Positions 1-8,260 of a DNA stretch of 64,000 bases are shown here, piece after piece. Below the pieces are notes generated by a model, which made no database searches, was not told where the DNA came from, and was given only the letters and a program-made list of their open reading frames with translations. Numbering within the stretch: the stretch's first letter is position 1; each line of letters opens with the position of its first letter. The stretch comes from Solibacillus sp040273735 (GTDB taxonomy: Bacteria > Bacillota > Bacilli > Bacillales_A > Planococcaceae): positions 1-64,000 of the forward strand of contig NZ_JBELZM010000011.1 in the NCBI RefSeq assembly GCF_040273735.1. The letters are read 5' to 3'. A program made the position numbers and the translations under genes.

Positions 1-1
1 T

Positions 2-835
2 ATGATTTTTATAAAAGAACTCACGACACTAGAAGAAATGCAGCAAGTGCAAGTGCTGGAGCAGCAAATTTGGCAAACATCCCCACTGCCGACACATCAA
101 ACGTTAACGGCCGTCAAGCATGGTGGCATTATGGTAGGGGCCTATGAAGGCGAAACACTAATCGGCTTTAGCTACGGCTTTGCGGCACTCAATAATGGCA
201 AAACCTATTTATGTTCGCATATGCTTGGCATTGATGAGGCCTATCGTTCTCAAAAAATTGGCGAAAAGTTGAAAGACGCGCAGCGAGAAATCGCCATTCA
301 AAAAGGATATGACCTGATGGTATGGACATTTGATCCACTGGAAACACGCAATGGTTACTTGAATTTAACAAAGCTGAACGGCATTTGTGATATGTATCTG
401 GAAAACTGCTACGGCGAAATGCAGGATGGCTTTAATAAAGGGTTACCATCGGATCGTTTTGAGGTGCACTGGCATTTAACGTCTGATTATGTAGCGCAGT
501 CTATCCAACCTGATATCGAAAATCCGGAACCGCTTGGGGAAATGGTTTGGGAGCAGGACAATTTATGCAGGATCACGTTACATAACGTAGATTTCACGAA
601 GTCTGTTTATGCTTTACCTGTTCCAAAGGATTTCCAACAATTAAAGGCGTCGAGTCAGTTGCATGCGATGCACTGGCGATTAGCTGTGCGAGAAACTTGC
701 CAGGCATTATTTGCAGCCGGCTACACAGCTGTTCGCCTGCAGCAGCAGGAAGCGTGGAATGAATATATTTTTGTACGAAAAGACTCATTAGCACTTGGAG
801 GCATCAAACATGAAAATTACCGAAATTACAATTAG
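2..835 (+). CDS. GNAT family acyltransferase, probable partner of N-acylamino acid racemase
   Basis: A 277-residue protein whose N-terminal half (about residues 1-140) has the GNAT fold pattern, including an acyl-CoA binding stretch RSQKIGEKL near residue 83. The C-terminal half is a family-specific extension. Its last 26 bases overlap the racemase gene that follows, which suggests translational coupling. In Geobacillus kaustophilus a GNAT N-succinyltransferase is encoded with N-succinylamino acid racemase and a desuccinylase, and together they turn D-amino acids into L-amino acids. By analogy this enzyme may succinylate amino acids; that role is inferred. The ATG lies at the very edge of the window, so its ribosome binding site cannot be seen. 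Confidence 0.85.
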   Translation: MIFIKELTTLEEMQQVQVLEQQIWQTSPLPTHQTLTAVKHGGIMVGAYEGETLIGFSYGFAALNNGKTYLCSHMLGIDEAYRSQKIGEKLKDAQREIAIQKGYDLMVWTFDPLETRNGYLNLTKLNGICDMYLENCYGEMQDGFNKGLPSDRFEVHWHLTSDYVAQSIQPDIENPEPLGEMVWEQDNLCRITLHNVDFTKSVYALPVPKDFQQLKASSQLHAMHWRLAVRETCQALFAAGYTAVRLQQQEAWNEYIFVRKDSLALGGIKHENYRNYN

Positions 836-1916
836 GCATTTACAAATGAAGCTAAAGGCACCTTTCACAACAAGCTTTGGTACATTTACAAATAAAGATT
901 TTTTATTACTAGAAGCAAAAGATGAACAAGGGACAATTGGCTGGGGTGAATCTGTAGCATTCCACTCGCCATGGTATAACGAAGAAACGTTAAAAACGAA
1001 CTGGCACATGCTGGAGGATTATTTGATTCCGTTAATCTTAAATAAAGAGATCAGCCATCCAGATGAAGTGAGCGCTATTTTTGAGCCAATCCGTAAAAAT
1101 AATATGGCGAAATCAACAATTGAAGGCGCAATCTGGGATATTTATGCCCAACAAACGAATCAAACATTAGCAGCTGCACTAGGCGGTACAAAGGATCAAA
1201 TCGAGGTAGGAATTAGTATTGGAATCCAAAAGTCGATTGATGATTTAGTCGCTTTAGTAGATGAATATGTGCGTGACGGGTACAAGCGCATCAAAGTAAA
1301 AATCAAGCCAGGCTGGGATGTGGAAGTGATGCGTACACTACGTGAAAAATTCCCGGATGTGGCGATTATGGCAGATGCCAACTCTGCTTACGGTCTAGAA
1401 GATGCGGAACTATTAAAGCAGCTTGATGAATTTAACTTAACAATGGTGGAACAGCCGTTAGCTTCGGATGATATTATCGATCATGCAACACTGCAAAAAC
1501 AAATGACAACACCAATTTGTTTGGATGAGAGCATTCACTCATTAGAGGATGCACGTAAAGCCATCGAAATCGGTGCGACAAAAATTATTAATATTAAAAT
1601 CGGTCGTGTCGGCGGCTTAACAGAAGCGAAGAAAATTCATGATTATTGCGAATCAAAGGGCATTCCGGTATGGTGTGGCGGCATGCTGGAGTCGGGTGTG
1701 GGACGTGCCCATAATGTAGCACTGACAACTTTATCGAACTTTATTCTACCGGGGGATACAGCGAGCTCGAATCGCTACTGGGAAAAGGATATTATCGAGC
1801 CTGAGGTAGTGGCGGAAAATGGTTATATCCAGGTACCGCAAACAGCTGGTATCGGCTATGCGATCAATCGTGAAACAGTGGAATCTTATACTGTCGAAAA
1901 GAAAACATATAACTAA
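810..1916 (+). CDS. menC: o-succinylbenzoate synthase / N-succinylamino acid racemase (enolase superfamily)
   Basis: A 368-residue enolase-superfamily enzyme of the muconate lactonizing subgroup. The barrel shows the paired catalytic lysines as IKVKIKPG (about residue 160), metal ligands in MADAN, EQPL and LDES, and the second acid-base lysine in NIKIGRVGG. The ATG at 810 follows GGAGG at 797-801 with 8-base spacing, better than a TTG at 795. It overlaps the GNAT gene by 26 bases. Proteins of this family make o-succinylbenzoate for menaquinone or racemize N-succinylamino acids. No men genes are adjacent and a GNAT gene is coupled to it, so racemase activity is the likelier job here (inference). 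Confidence 0.9.
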   Translation: MKITEITIRHLQMKLKAPFTTSFGTFTNKDFLLLEAKDEQGTIGWGESVAFHSPWYNEETLKTNWHMLEDYLIPLILNKEISHPDEVSAIFEPIRKNNMAKSTIEGAIWDIYAQQTNQTLAAALGGTKDQIEVGISIGIQKSIDDLVALVDEYVRDGYKRIKVKIKPGWDVEVMRTLREKFPDVAIMADANSAYGLEDAELLKQLDEFNLTMVEQPLASDDIIDHATLQKQMTTPICLDESIHSLEDARKAIEIGATKIINIKIGRVGGLTEAKKIHDYCESKGIPVWCGGMLESGVGRAHNVALTTLSNFILPGDTASSNRYWEKDIIEPEVVAENGYIQVPQTAGIGYAINRETVESYTVEKKTYN

Positions 1917-2006
1917 TACAAAACAACTCCTTAAGCACGAATGTTTGTGCTTAAGGTAATTTATGGGCTGTTTTATCAGAAAATTCAAACAATAAGAAGG
2001 TGCATT

Positions 2007-3104
2007 ATGAAAAGAAGTTTACAAATAGGAGGTGCTTTCGTCGGTTTAATTGTCGGCGCGGGCTTTGCCTCTGGTCAGGAAATTATGCAGTATTTTACAA
2101 GTTTCGGTACACTGGGGCTAGTTGGGGGAATTCTCGCTTCTTTAGCGTTTGCCTTTTTAGGGATGACGTTAGCACAACTAGGATCAGAAATGCAGGTTGC
2201 TTCCCATAAAGGGGTTATTTATCAAATTAGTGGTCGTTATTTAGGATTCATTTTAGACTTCCTGATTACGTTCTTCTTATTCGGGGTAGCGGTTGTGATG
2301 TTTGCAGGTTCAGGCTCTACATTCAATCAAATGTTTGGCATTGACCCTATGATTGGCAGCATTATAATGGTTGGTTTAACGATTGCGACATTGTTATTGA
2401 ATGTTAAAAACATCATCAATATTATTGCGAGTGTAACACCCTATTTAATGGGGGTTATCTTTGTTATATTAATCTACTCGATTTTTACGATGGATCTATC
2501 GTGGTCACAAGCAGATAGCTTAGCGAAGGAGCAGCCGGCAGCGGCAGGAAATTGGTTTATTGGCGCATTATTATATGTTTCATATAATATCGCTGCGGGT
2601 GCTGCGCTGTTAATCGTGATGGGTGGTACGGAGAAAAATAGTAAAGTGGCAGGGCGCGGCGGTATTTTTGGCGGGATTATGCTAGGTCTATTAATTATTT
2701 TAATCAATGTCGCGATGTTCGTGAAAATCGACGTAGTGGCAGGAGTAGATATGCCGACATTAGAGCTAGCAAATCAAATTCATCCAGCGGTAGGTGTTCT
2801 TATGTCAATCGCATTGCTAGGGATGATGTACAATACGGCAGTTGGTATGTTCTATGCCTTTACTGTACGCTTCTTTGCACCTGAATCAAAGTCATTCAAG
2901 CCAGCTGTCATCGTCGTTGGCTTGGCAGGATTTGCTGCAAGCCTAGTTGGCTTCACAAGTTTAGTAGGGAAAGTTTACTCAACGATGGGCTATTTAGGGT
3001 TTGCTTTAATTCTTGTCGTGATTGTTGCATGGATTCGACGAAAAAAGTTGAAACAAACGGAATCTATACCTTTAAAACATTTTTCGAATAGTGAAGTGTC
3101 CTAA
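2007..3104 (+). CDS. YkvI-family membrane transporter
   Basis: A 365-residue integral membrane protein with about ten hydrophobic segments, starting with a glycine-rich helix (GLIVGAGFASGQEI) typical of the YkvI family, which is distantly related to amino acid/sodium symporter-type carriers. The ATG at 2007 has AAGAAGG at 1994-2000; an in-frame ATG at 1941 has no such site and would add a non-conserved extension. It lies 90 bases after the racemase gene on the same strand and may be co-transcribed, which would fit uptake of an amino-acid-like substrate. The substrate is unknown. Confidence 0.85.
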   Translation: MKRSLQIGGAFVGLIVGAGFASGQEIMQYFTSFGTLGLVGGILASLAFAFLGMTLAQLGSEMQVASHKGVIYQISGRYLGFILDFLITFFLFGVAVVMFAGSGSTFNQMFGIDPMIGSIIMVGLTIATLLLNVKNIINIIASVTPYLMGVIFVILIYSIFTMDLSWSQADSLAKEQPAAAGNWFIGALLYVSYNIAAGAALLIVMGGTEKNSKVAGRGGIFGGIMLGLLIILINVAMFVKIDVVAGVDMPTLELANQIHPAVGVLMSIALLGMMYNTAVGMFYAFTVRFFAPESKSFKPAVIVVGLAGFAASLVGFTSLVGKVYSTMGYLGFALILVVIVAWIRRKKLKQTESIPLKHFSNSEVS

Positions 3105-3240
3105 ACTTATTTTATCCCGGAAGAAAGTAGCAAAAGCCATCTGCAATAAACGTGAAATCGCTTTTTTCTATAACAAGGAAGAGCTTCACCGCTTTCAGGA
3201 GAAGTATAAGAATGCGGAAATTATATATGAACTAATATAA
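3091..3240 (+). CDS. possible 49-residue reading frame or gene remnant
   Basis: An open frame beginning GTG at 3091 inside the end of the transporter gene and running to TAA at 3240. The product is basic and lysine-rich (VKCPKLILSRKKVAKAICNK at its start) and ends just before a terminator. There is no clear ribosome binding site. It may be the 3' remnant of a lost gene rather than a working one. Confidence 0.25.
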   Translation: MKCPKLILSRKKVAKAICNKREIAFFYNKEELHRFQEKYKNAEIIYELI

Positions 3241-3250
3241 AATCCTCTAA

Positions 3251-3288
3251 AGCGCCCTCTGAAAAATTTTCTGCGGGCGCTATTTTGC
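3251..3288 (+). terminator. Rho-independent terminator after the transporter gene
   Basis: AGCGCCC (3251-3257) pairs with GGGCGCT (3275-3281), extended by an inner GAAAA/TTTTC pairing, followed by a T-rich stretch. Confidence 0.75.
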
Positions 3289-3385
3289 TTCAATTATAAT
3301 GGTTATGGCATTTTAAAAGAGAAAAGTGAATTATCATCTAAAAATAATATAAGTATTGAAAATTGATTCAGAGGGGGCTTTGTAC

Positions 3386-3865
3386 ATGATTTTAAAAAGA
3401 GGCGTAACAGGCTTTACTGCAGATGATTTATCATTTGAGCGTGATTGGGTAGCACATACTGCAGAATTTAAAAAATATTGCCACGCGTATGTTCAGCAAT
3501 TAAATGGGAGCGTTTTGGGCTTTTATGAACCTGATATTGATCTTGGGTATGCTCATGCTCATGTAAAAATAGATGGGGAAGAGTTATATATTTTTCATAA
3601 TAATATGTATGATTATATAGCCTTCACTAAAAATTGTGATATTAGAGGCTTAAACTTTACGGATCATAAATTATTGGGCGCCTTGTTTGCTAATCGCTAT
3701 ACAGTATTAACTGCATCACAATTAGCAGAGCCATTAGTATATCAAACAAAAGACAGAGGTATTGTTTTGAAGAATGAAAATGAACTTAATGGTGTTGAGC
3801 TCCGGTTTATGAATCATTTCAGATCACAGACGGTAGGAGATTTAGTATTTAATTATTGGGATTAG
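3386..3865 (+). CDS. hypothetical protein, 159 residues
   Basis: Soluble protein starting at ATG 3386, preceded by AGAGGGGG at 3370-3377. An upstream ATG at 3356 lacks a ribosome binding site. Residues are mixed acidic and aromatic with no signal peptide or membrane segment. I do not recognise the family. It stands alone between two terminators and so is probably monocistronic. Confidence 0.65.
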   Translation: MILKRGVTGFTADDLSFERDWVAHTAEFKKYCHAYVQQLNGSVLGFYEPDIDLGYAHAHVKIDGEELYIFHNNMYDYIAFTKNCDIRGLNFTDHKLLGALFANRYTVLTASQLAEPLVYQTKDRGIVLKNENELNGVELRFMNHFRSQTVGDLVFNYWD

Positions 3866-3962
3866 TAAAGTGAAACCTTGGCATTATAGATTTCGCTAAC
3901 CAGGTAGTAAGAGGAAAAGGTCGAGAATTTTAACTTAGCTCAAACAATTTTTATCATTCAAA

Positions 3963-3999
3963 AAGCTTGAGATCATGGATAACATGTCTCAAGCTTCTT
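3963..3999. terminator. bidirectional terminator between hypothetical gene and qox operon
   Basis: A perfect ten-base stem AAGCTTGAGA (3963-3972) / TCTCAAGCTT (3987-3996), with T-runs on both strands. It can end the plus-strand gene at 3865 and the minus-strand qox operon ending at 4008. Confidence 0.85.
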
Positions 4000-4007
4000 T
4001 TTATTTT

Positions 4008-4289
4008 CTACATATCCCAAATCAGAATCAATAATGAACCAAATATTGTAATAGCTGCGAGAATGACACCGTACAGGATATTAGTATAAATGGCTGAGCC
4101 ATCTTTTGATTCACCAGCATGCATGAAGACAACTAGCTGTAAAAATGCCTGAATGAAGGCTGTTATTAAAAGAATTGTCATGCCACCTGCGAATGTCATA
4201 TCTGTAAAGTAAACTATCATAGCGACTACAGTTAGTACCAAAGAAAAGACGAAGCCCATCACCTGTTTTACAGGAAATAATTCTTTCAT
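4008..4289 (-). CDS. qoxD: cytochrome aa3 quinol oxidase subunit IV
   Basis: A 93-residue protein with three membrane segments, matching the bacterial cytochrome oxidase subunit IV family (QAFLQLVVFMHAGES is the characteristic second-helix end). It is the last gene of the qoxABCD operon, starting one base after qoxC ends, with AAAGGA upstream. It supports assembly and stability of the oxidase complex in the cytoplasmic membrane. Confidence 0.93.
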   Translation of the reverse strand: MKELFPVKQVMGFVFSLVLTVVAMIVYFTDMTFAGGMTILLITAFIQAFLQLVVFMHAGESKDGSAIYTNILYGVILAAITIFGSLLILIWDM

Positions 4290-4290
4290 A

Positions 4291-4887
4291 TTACATCATT
4301 CCTTTCAGATAGATGAAGCTAAAGATAAAGATCCAAACAACATCCAAGAAATGCCAGTAAAGGGAGAAGATAAATGATTTATTTGCTGTTTCAGGTGTTA
4401 ACCCGCGTTTTTTTACCTGAAGGATAATGAATAATCCCCAAAATAAACCTAACGTTACGTGAGCACCATGTGTACCTAATGTGGTTAACAGTGCAGCTGT
4501 AAAGGCACTAGTTTGATATGTTGCTTCAACATGGTAATAATGAATAAATTCATAAATCTCCACGCCCAGAAACACTAACCCAAGTAGTAGGGTAATTCCA
4601 AAGAAAGTTAGCATCGCATTTTTACGACCAAGTCTCATCGCATGAACACCGAGACCTATTGTGAAACTACTTGTTAGCAAAACAAATGTCTCAATCAATA
4701 CGGGAGTAATTTCAAAAATTTCTGCAGGTGTTGGACCGCTACCAGTTCTTCCCTCTAGTACGAAGTAAGCCGTGAATAGGGTAGCGAACAGCATAATTTC
4801 AGCTCCAAGGAAAATCCAGAAGCCTAGAATATTTAACTGATTTTGATCCGTACTATACTCGAGCGGTTGTGCGTGATTAAGCTTCAT
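4291..4887 (-). CDS. qoxC: cytochrome aa3 quinol oxidase subunit III
   Basis: A 198-residue heme-copper oxidase subunit III with five membrane helices and the conserved THGAHVTLGLFWG and WHFLDVVWIFIF stretches. The ATG at 4887 has AGGAGGT eight bases upstream and overlaps the end of qoxB by 11 bases; a start at 4905 would bury that site in coding sequence. It is part of the terminal quinol oxidase that reduces oxygen and pumps protons. Confidence 0.93.
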   Translation of the reverse strand: MKLNHAQPLEYSTDQNQLNILGFWIFLGAEIMLFATLFTAYFVLEGRTGSGPTPAEIFEITPVLIETFVLLTSSFTIGLGVHAMRLGRKNAMLTFFGITLLLGLVFLGVEIYEFIHYYHVEATYQTSAFTAALLTTLGTHGAHVTLGLFWGLFIILQVKKRGLTPETANKSFIFSLYWHFLDVVWIFIFSFIYLKGMM

Positions 4888-6835
4888 TACCTTGCACCTC
4901 CTCATATTGTGCTTCTATCTCTTTAATTTCTTTTACATGAATATGGCGTCCATGATCTTTTTCGAATGAACGAAGAGCCATACAAACGAAAATTCCGATT
5001 AAAGCAATCACAGCAGGGGCCCATAATGAAAAGATGAATGAGAATCCGGCAACAAAGAAAATAATTCCCATAATAAATGGAACGCCGCTGTTATTTGGCA
5101 TATGAATATCTTTTACTACACCTTTAAATAATTGCTGCTCTTTTTTCTTTGCATCCCAGAATGCTTCACTTGATGTAACATAAGGTAATCTTGCAAAATT
5201 ATATTCTGGAATCGGCGTATGAGTAGCCCATTCTAATGAGCGAGCATCCCATGGGTCACTACCGATGTTTCGCGGTGAGTTTTTGTAACTATAGTAAATC
5301 GTATAAACGAGTGTTACGAATCCAATTGCCATCAATGCAGCACCAACAAAAGAAACCATGTTTAATGGTCCAAAGCCAGTTGCTTCTGAGTAAGTGTATA
5401 TACGACGTGCTTGACCATCTAATCCAGTGATATACATTGGGAAGAAAGAAAGTACAAAACCTACTGTAAGTAACCAGAAAGTCAACTTACCAATTTTCTC
5501 ATTTAACATGTAGCCGAAGAATTTTGGCCAATAATAAGTTAATCCGGCCAGCATAGCAAATACGACACCAGGAATAATTGTGTTGTGGAAGTGAGCTACC
5601 AAGAACATTGTATTATGATATTGATAGTCCGCGGCTGACATGGCAAGCATAACACCTGTAACCCCACCAACTGTAAATAATGGGATAAATCCTATAGAAT
5701 ACAGCATTGGTACAGTAAACCGAATTTTCCCTTTCCACATCGTAAATAACCAGTTAAAGATTTTAACACCAGTTGGAACAGCAATCGCCATTGTTGTAAT
5801 AGAGAAGATACTGTTAGTGAAAGCACCTTGACCCATTGTAAAGAAGTGGTGAGTCCATACTAAGAATGACAGTAAGGAAATCAACACCATTGAACCAACC
5901 ATCGATTTATAACCATACAGGTTTCTGCCCGAGAACGTTGAAATAATTTCACTGTAAAGGCCGAAAGCAGGCAAGATCAAAATGTAAACCTCAGGGTGTC
6001 CCCAAACCCAGAAGAAGTTTGCCCAAAGCATATCCATACCACCATTTGTAGAGGTAAAGAAGTTTGTGTCGAATAAACGATCAGTTGTACCCATTAACAA
6101 AGCAATTGTTAATACTGGGAATGCGAACACGATGATTACATTGGCAATAAAAACAGACCAAGTAAACATTGGCATTTTCATTAATGTCATACCGGGTGCT
6201 CTCATTTTTAAAATTGTCGTCATCATATTGATTCCTGTCATTAGGGAACCAATCCCGGAAATTTGAAGAGCTAACATGTAATAGTTAGTTCCCACTGATG
6301 TACTGAACTCATTTCCGGCAAGAGGGAAGTAGGAAGTCCAACCTGCATCCGGAGAACCACCGATAACGAACGAAATGTTAAATAACATTGCGCCTGCAAA
6401 GAATAACCAGAAGCTGAGTGCGTTTAAACGAGGGAATGCGACGTCGCGTGCACCAATTTGTAATGGTACGACTAAGTTCATAAAGGCAAAGATAAATGGC
6501 ATTGCCATGAACATGATCATTACAATCCCGTGTGTTGAAAAGATTTCATTGTAATGTTGTGCATCTAAAATTTTCATCTCGGGTGAAGAGAGCTGGGCAC
6601 GCATTAGAACCGCATCCGCTCCACCACGGAAAAGCATAATCAGGGCAGAAAACAGGTATAAAAGCCCGATTTTTTTATGGTCAACCGTTGTCAACCATTC
6701 CCGCCATAAATAACCCCATTTTTTAAAATAAGTAATACCAATAACAATCCCAATCGATACTAAAGCAATGGCAACCATTGAGGCATAAATCATTGGACTT
6801 GGATGAGGTATGGCGAAACGTTCAAAGAATTCCAT
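4877..6835 (-). CDS. qoxB: cytochrome aa3 quinol oxidase subunit I
   Basis: A 652-residue catalytic subunit carrying heme a, heme a3 and CuB. Visible ligands are the helix II histidine in STHGIVMIMF, the CuB His and cross-linked Tyr in WGHPEVYILILP, the pair in WTHHFF, and the two histidines of VAHFHNT. Fifteen or so hydrophobic helices match the QoxB/CyoB length, longer than cytochrome c oxidase CtaD. Second gene of qoxABCD, with GAGAGGAG before the ATG. Quinol is the electron donor, as subunit II lacks CuA ligands. Confidence 0.96.
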   Translation of the reverse strand: MEFFERFAIPHPSPMIYASMVAIALVSIGIVIGITYFKKWGYLWREWLTTVDHKKIGLLYLFSALIMLFRGGADAVLMRAQLSSPEMKILDAQHYNEIFSTHGIVMIMFMAMPFIFAFMNLVVPLQIGARDVAFPRLNALSFWLFFAGAMLFNISFVIGGSPDAGWTSYFPLAGNEFSTSVGTNYYMLALQISGIGSLMTGINMMTTILKMRAPGMTLMKMPMFTWSVFIANVIIVFAFPVLTIALLMGTTDRLFDTNFFTSTNGGMDMLWANFFWVWGHPEVYILILPAFGLYSEIISTFSGRNLYGYKSMVGSMVLISLLSFLVWTHHFFTMGQGAFTNSIFSITTMAIAVPTGVKIFNWLFTMWKGKIRFTVPMLYSIGFIPLFTVGGVTGVMLAMSAADYQYHNTMFLVAHFHNTIIPGVVFAMLAGLTYYWPKFFGYMLNEKIGKLTFWLLTVGFVLSFFPMYITGLDGQARRIYTYSEATGFGPLNMVSFVGAALMAIGFVTLVYTIYYSYKNSPRNIGSDPWDARSLEWATHTPIPEYNFARLPYVTSSEAFWDAKKKEQQLFKGVVKDIHMPNNSGVPFIMGIIFFVAGFSFIFSLWAPAVIALIGIFVCMALRSFEKDHGRHIHVKEIKEIEAQYEEVQGNEA

Positions 6836-6894
6836 CTTTATTCTCCTCTCTAGATTAAAAGAGTAATCTTTGAATCTAGTTTTTCTATTTTTTA

Positions 6895-7803
6895 CTAATG
6901 ACCATTGTGGTCAGATTCTTCATTTGACTCATTGTGTGACTGTTCATCATGTTCAGCTTCATCTGTAACCGAACCGTGATTATGTTCGGGTGCAGGGCTA
7001 AATTCTAAATGTGTACCTGTAAAGGTCATTTGTCCTAAGTGACCAGGCTCTAATAATTTATTGAAAGTGCTTTCTGTTAATGGTTCAGCAGTTTCATAAA
7101 CTTCTTTAACCCATTCATCGAATTCCTGCTGAGACATTGCTGTGACATTAAATATATTTTCTGCGAAACCTTTACCACTAAAATTAGCGTTTCGTCCAAC
7201 ATATTCTCCCGGAACGTCAGCTGCTAAGTGTAAGGTTGTAACCATGTCGGCCATCGCATATTTTTGACCGCCAAGCTGTGGAATCCAGAAACTCGTAATC
7301 GGTCCATAAGAGTAAAGTCTAAACTCAAGAGGTCGATCCGTTGGAACATATAAGTAGTTTACTGTTTCAATTCCTTGCTCCGGATAGCTAAAGTGCCATT
7401 TCCAGTCTGAAGTAGAAGCATAGACGACTAATGGTTCCTTATCTTCATAACCTGTTGGTGCAGATTCTACAATATAGTTACTTTGAACAGAAACAAATGA
7501 TAGATAGGCTACAATTAGTATTGGAATCCCTATGCAAATCACTTCTACCCAAATATTTGCCTCGACATGAGGTGGTTCATAATCAGATGGTTGGTTTGAT
7601 GCGCGATACTTGACCAAGATATACACTAAAATAACAAGAACAACTATGACAACAACTGCCATGATTCCAATAGATAACATGATATCACTTGCTTGTCTTG
7701 CAGCCATTGGTCCTTTCGGATCCAGAACCGTTAATGGTTCACAGCCAGCTAGAAAAACAGTAAGCAAGATCATTGATACTAAAAATGGCCATTTAATTTT
7801 CAT
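6895..7803 (-). CDS. qoxA: cytochrome aa3 quinol oxidase subunit II, lipoprotein
   Basis: A 302-residue subunit II. A lipobox (VFLAGC, Cys21) is followed by two membrane helices and a cupredoxin domain (about residues 120-230). The loop that holds CuA in cytochrome c oxidases lacks the paired cysteines, as expected for a quinol oxidase. The last 30 or so residues form an acidic, histidine-rich tail (at least seven His among Glu, Asp, Asn and Ser). First gene of the operon, with AAGGGAAGG before the ATG. Confidence 0.95.
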   Translation of the reverse strand: MKIKWPFLVSMILLTVFLAGCEPLTVLDPKGPMAARQASDIMLSIGIMAVVVIVVLVILVYILVKYRASNQPSDYEPPHVEANIWVEVICIGIPILIVAYLSFVSVQSNYIVESAPTGYEDKEPLVVYASTSDWKWHFSYPEQGIETVNYLYVPTDRPLEFRLYSYGPITSFWIPQLGGQKYAMADMVTTLHLAADVPGEYVGRNANFSGKGFAENIFNVTAMSQQEFDEWVKEVYETAEPLTESTFNKLLEPGHLGQMTFTGTHLEFSPAPEHNHGSVTDEAEHDEQSHNESNEESDHNGH

Positions 7804-8153
7804 ACAGAAAATCCTTCCCTTACTGTTAAGTAAAATTAATTGAAACGTTACAAATAAAAATTGAATAAGTGAGAATGAAATTCCCCAACCTTTTCCATAG
7901 GTAATTTCCTTTCACGTAATCTTGGCATTTCATAGGCTAATAATTGGTTTATGCGTTACCAGGTACACAACTCGTAATCATATTAGTTGCGCTAAATATG
8001 AAAGGCAAGAAAATACAAAATCTATCACAAAATGTTCTAAAACAAGGAAATAAATTTTTTTACTCATTTATTAAGTTTCGTTGTATAAGAATCAGCGCCA
8101 CTAATGGTTTTGTTCGAAAATTAAGCTGTTGAAAGTAGCTTTAAAAAGAATGT
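7804..8153. promoter_or_regulatory. intergenic region between divergent qoxA and MocR genes
   Basis: About 350 AT-rich bases with no convincing gene. They must contain the qox promoter reading leftward. At 7839-7852 is an imperfect palindrome, TTGAAACGTTACAA, which could be a regulator site, though it does not fit a CcpA cre box. A 62-codon frame at 7944-8132 has no ribosome binding site and I do not count it as a gene. Confidence 0.45.
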
Positions 8154-8188
8154 GGTTGGCTAAAAATGCAATGGAATGGATGGTTATT
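8154..8188 (+). promoter_or_regulatory. 35-bp element before the MocR gene, repeated at 9761
   Basis: This stretch, containing GGTTGGCT at its start and TGGAATGGATGGTTATT at its end, matches 28 of 35 positions with 9761-9795. It lies just upstream of a possible promoter (TTGAGT near 8190, TATAGT near 8211). Repeated TGG half-sites fit an operator for the adjacent MocR regulator, which is an inference. Confidence 0.5.
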
Positions 8189-8260
8189 TTTGAGTCCAAA
8201 TGAAATAGAATATAGTAATTTTAAATGAACCGCTAATTAGGGAAATAAGGAGTGTTACAG

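Noticed and set aside
7839..7852. CcpA cre box before qoxA
   Set aside because: The palindrome is two bases too short for the cre consensus.
7944..8132. 62-residue gene between qoxA and the MocR gene
   Set aside because: No ribosome binding site and atypical composition; it lies in promoter DNA.
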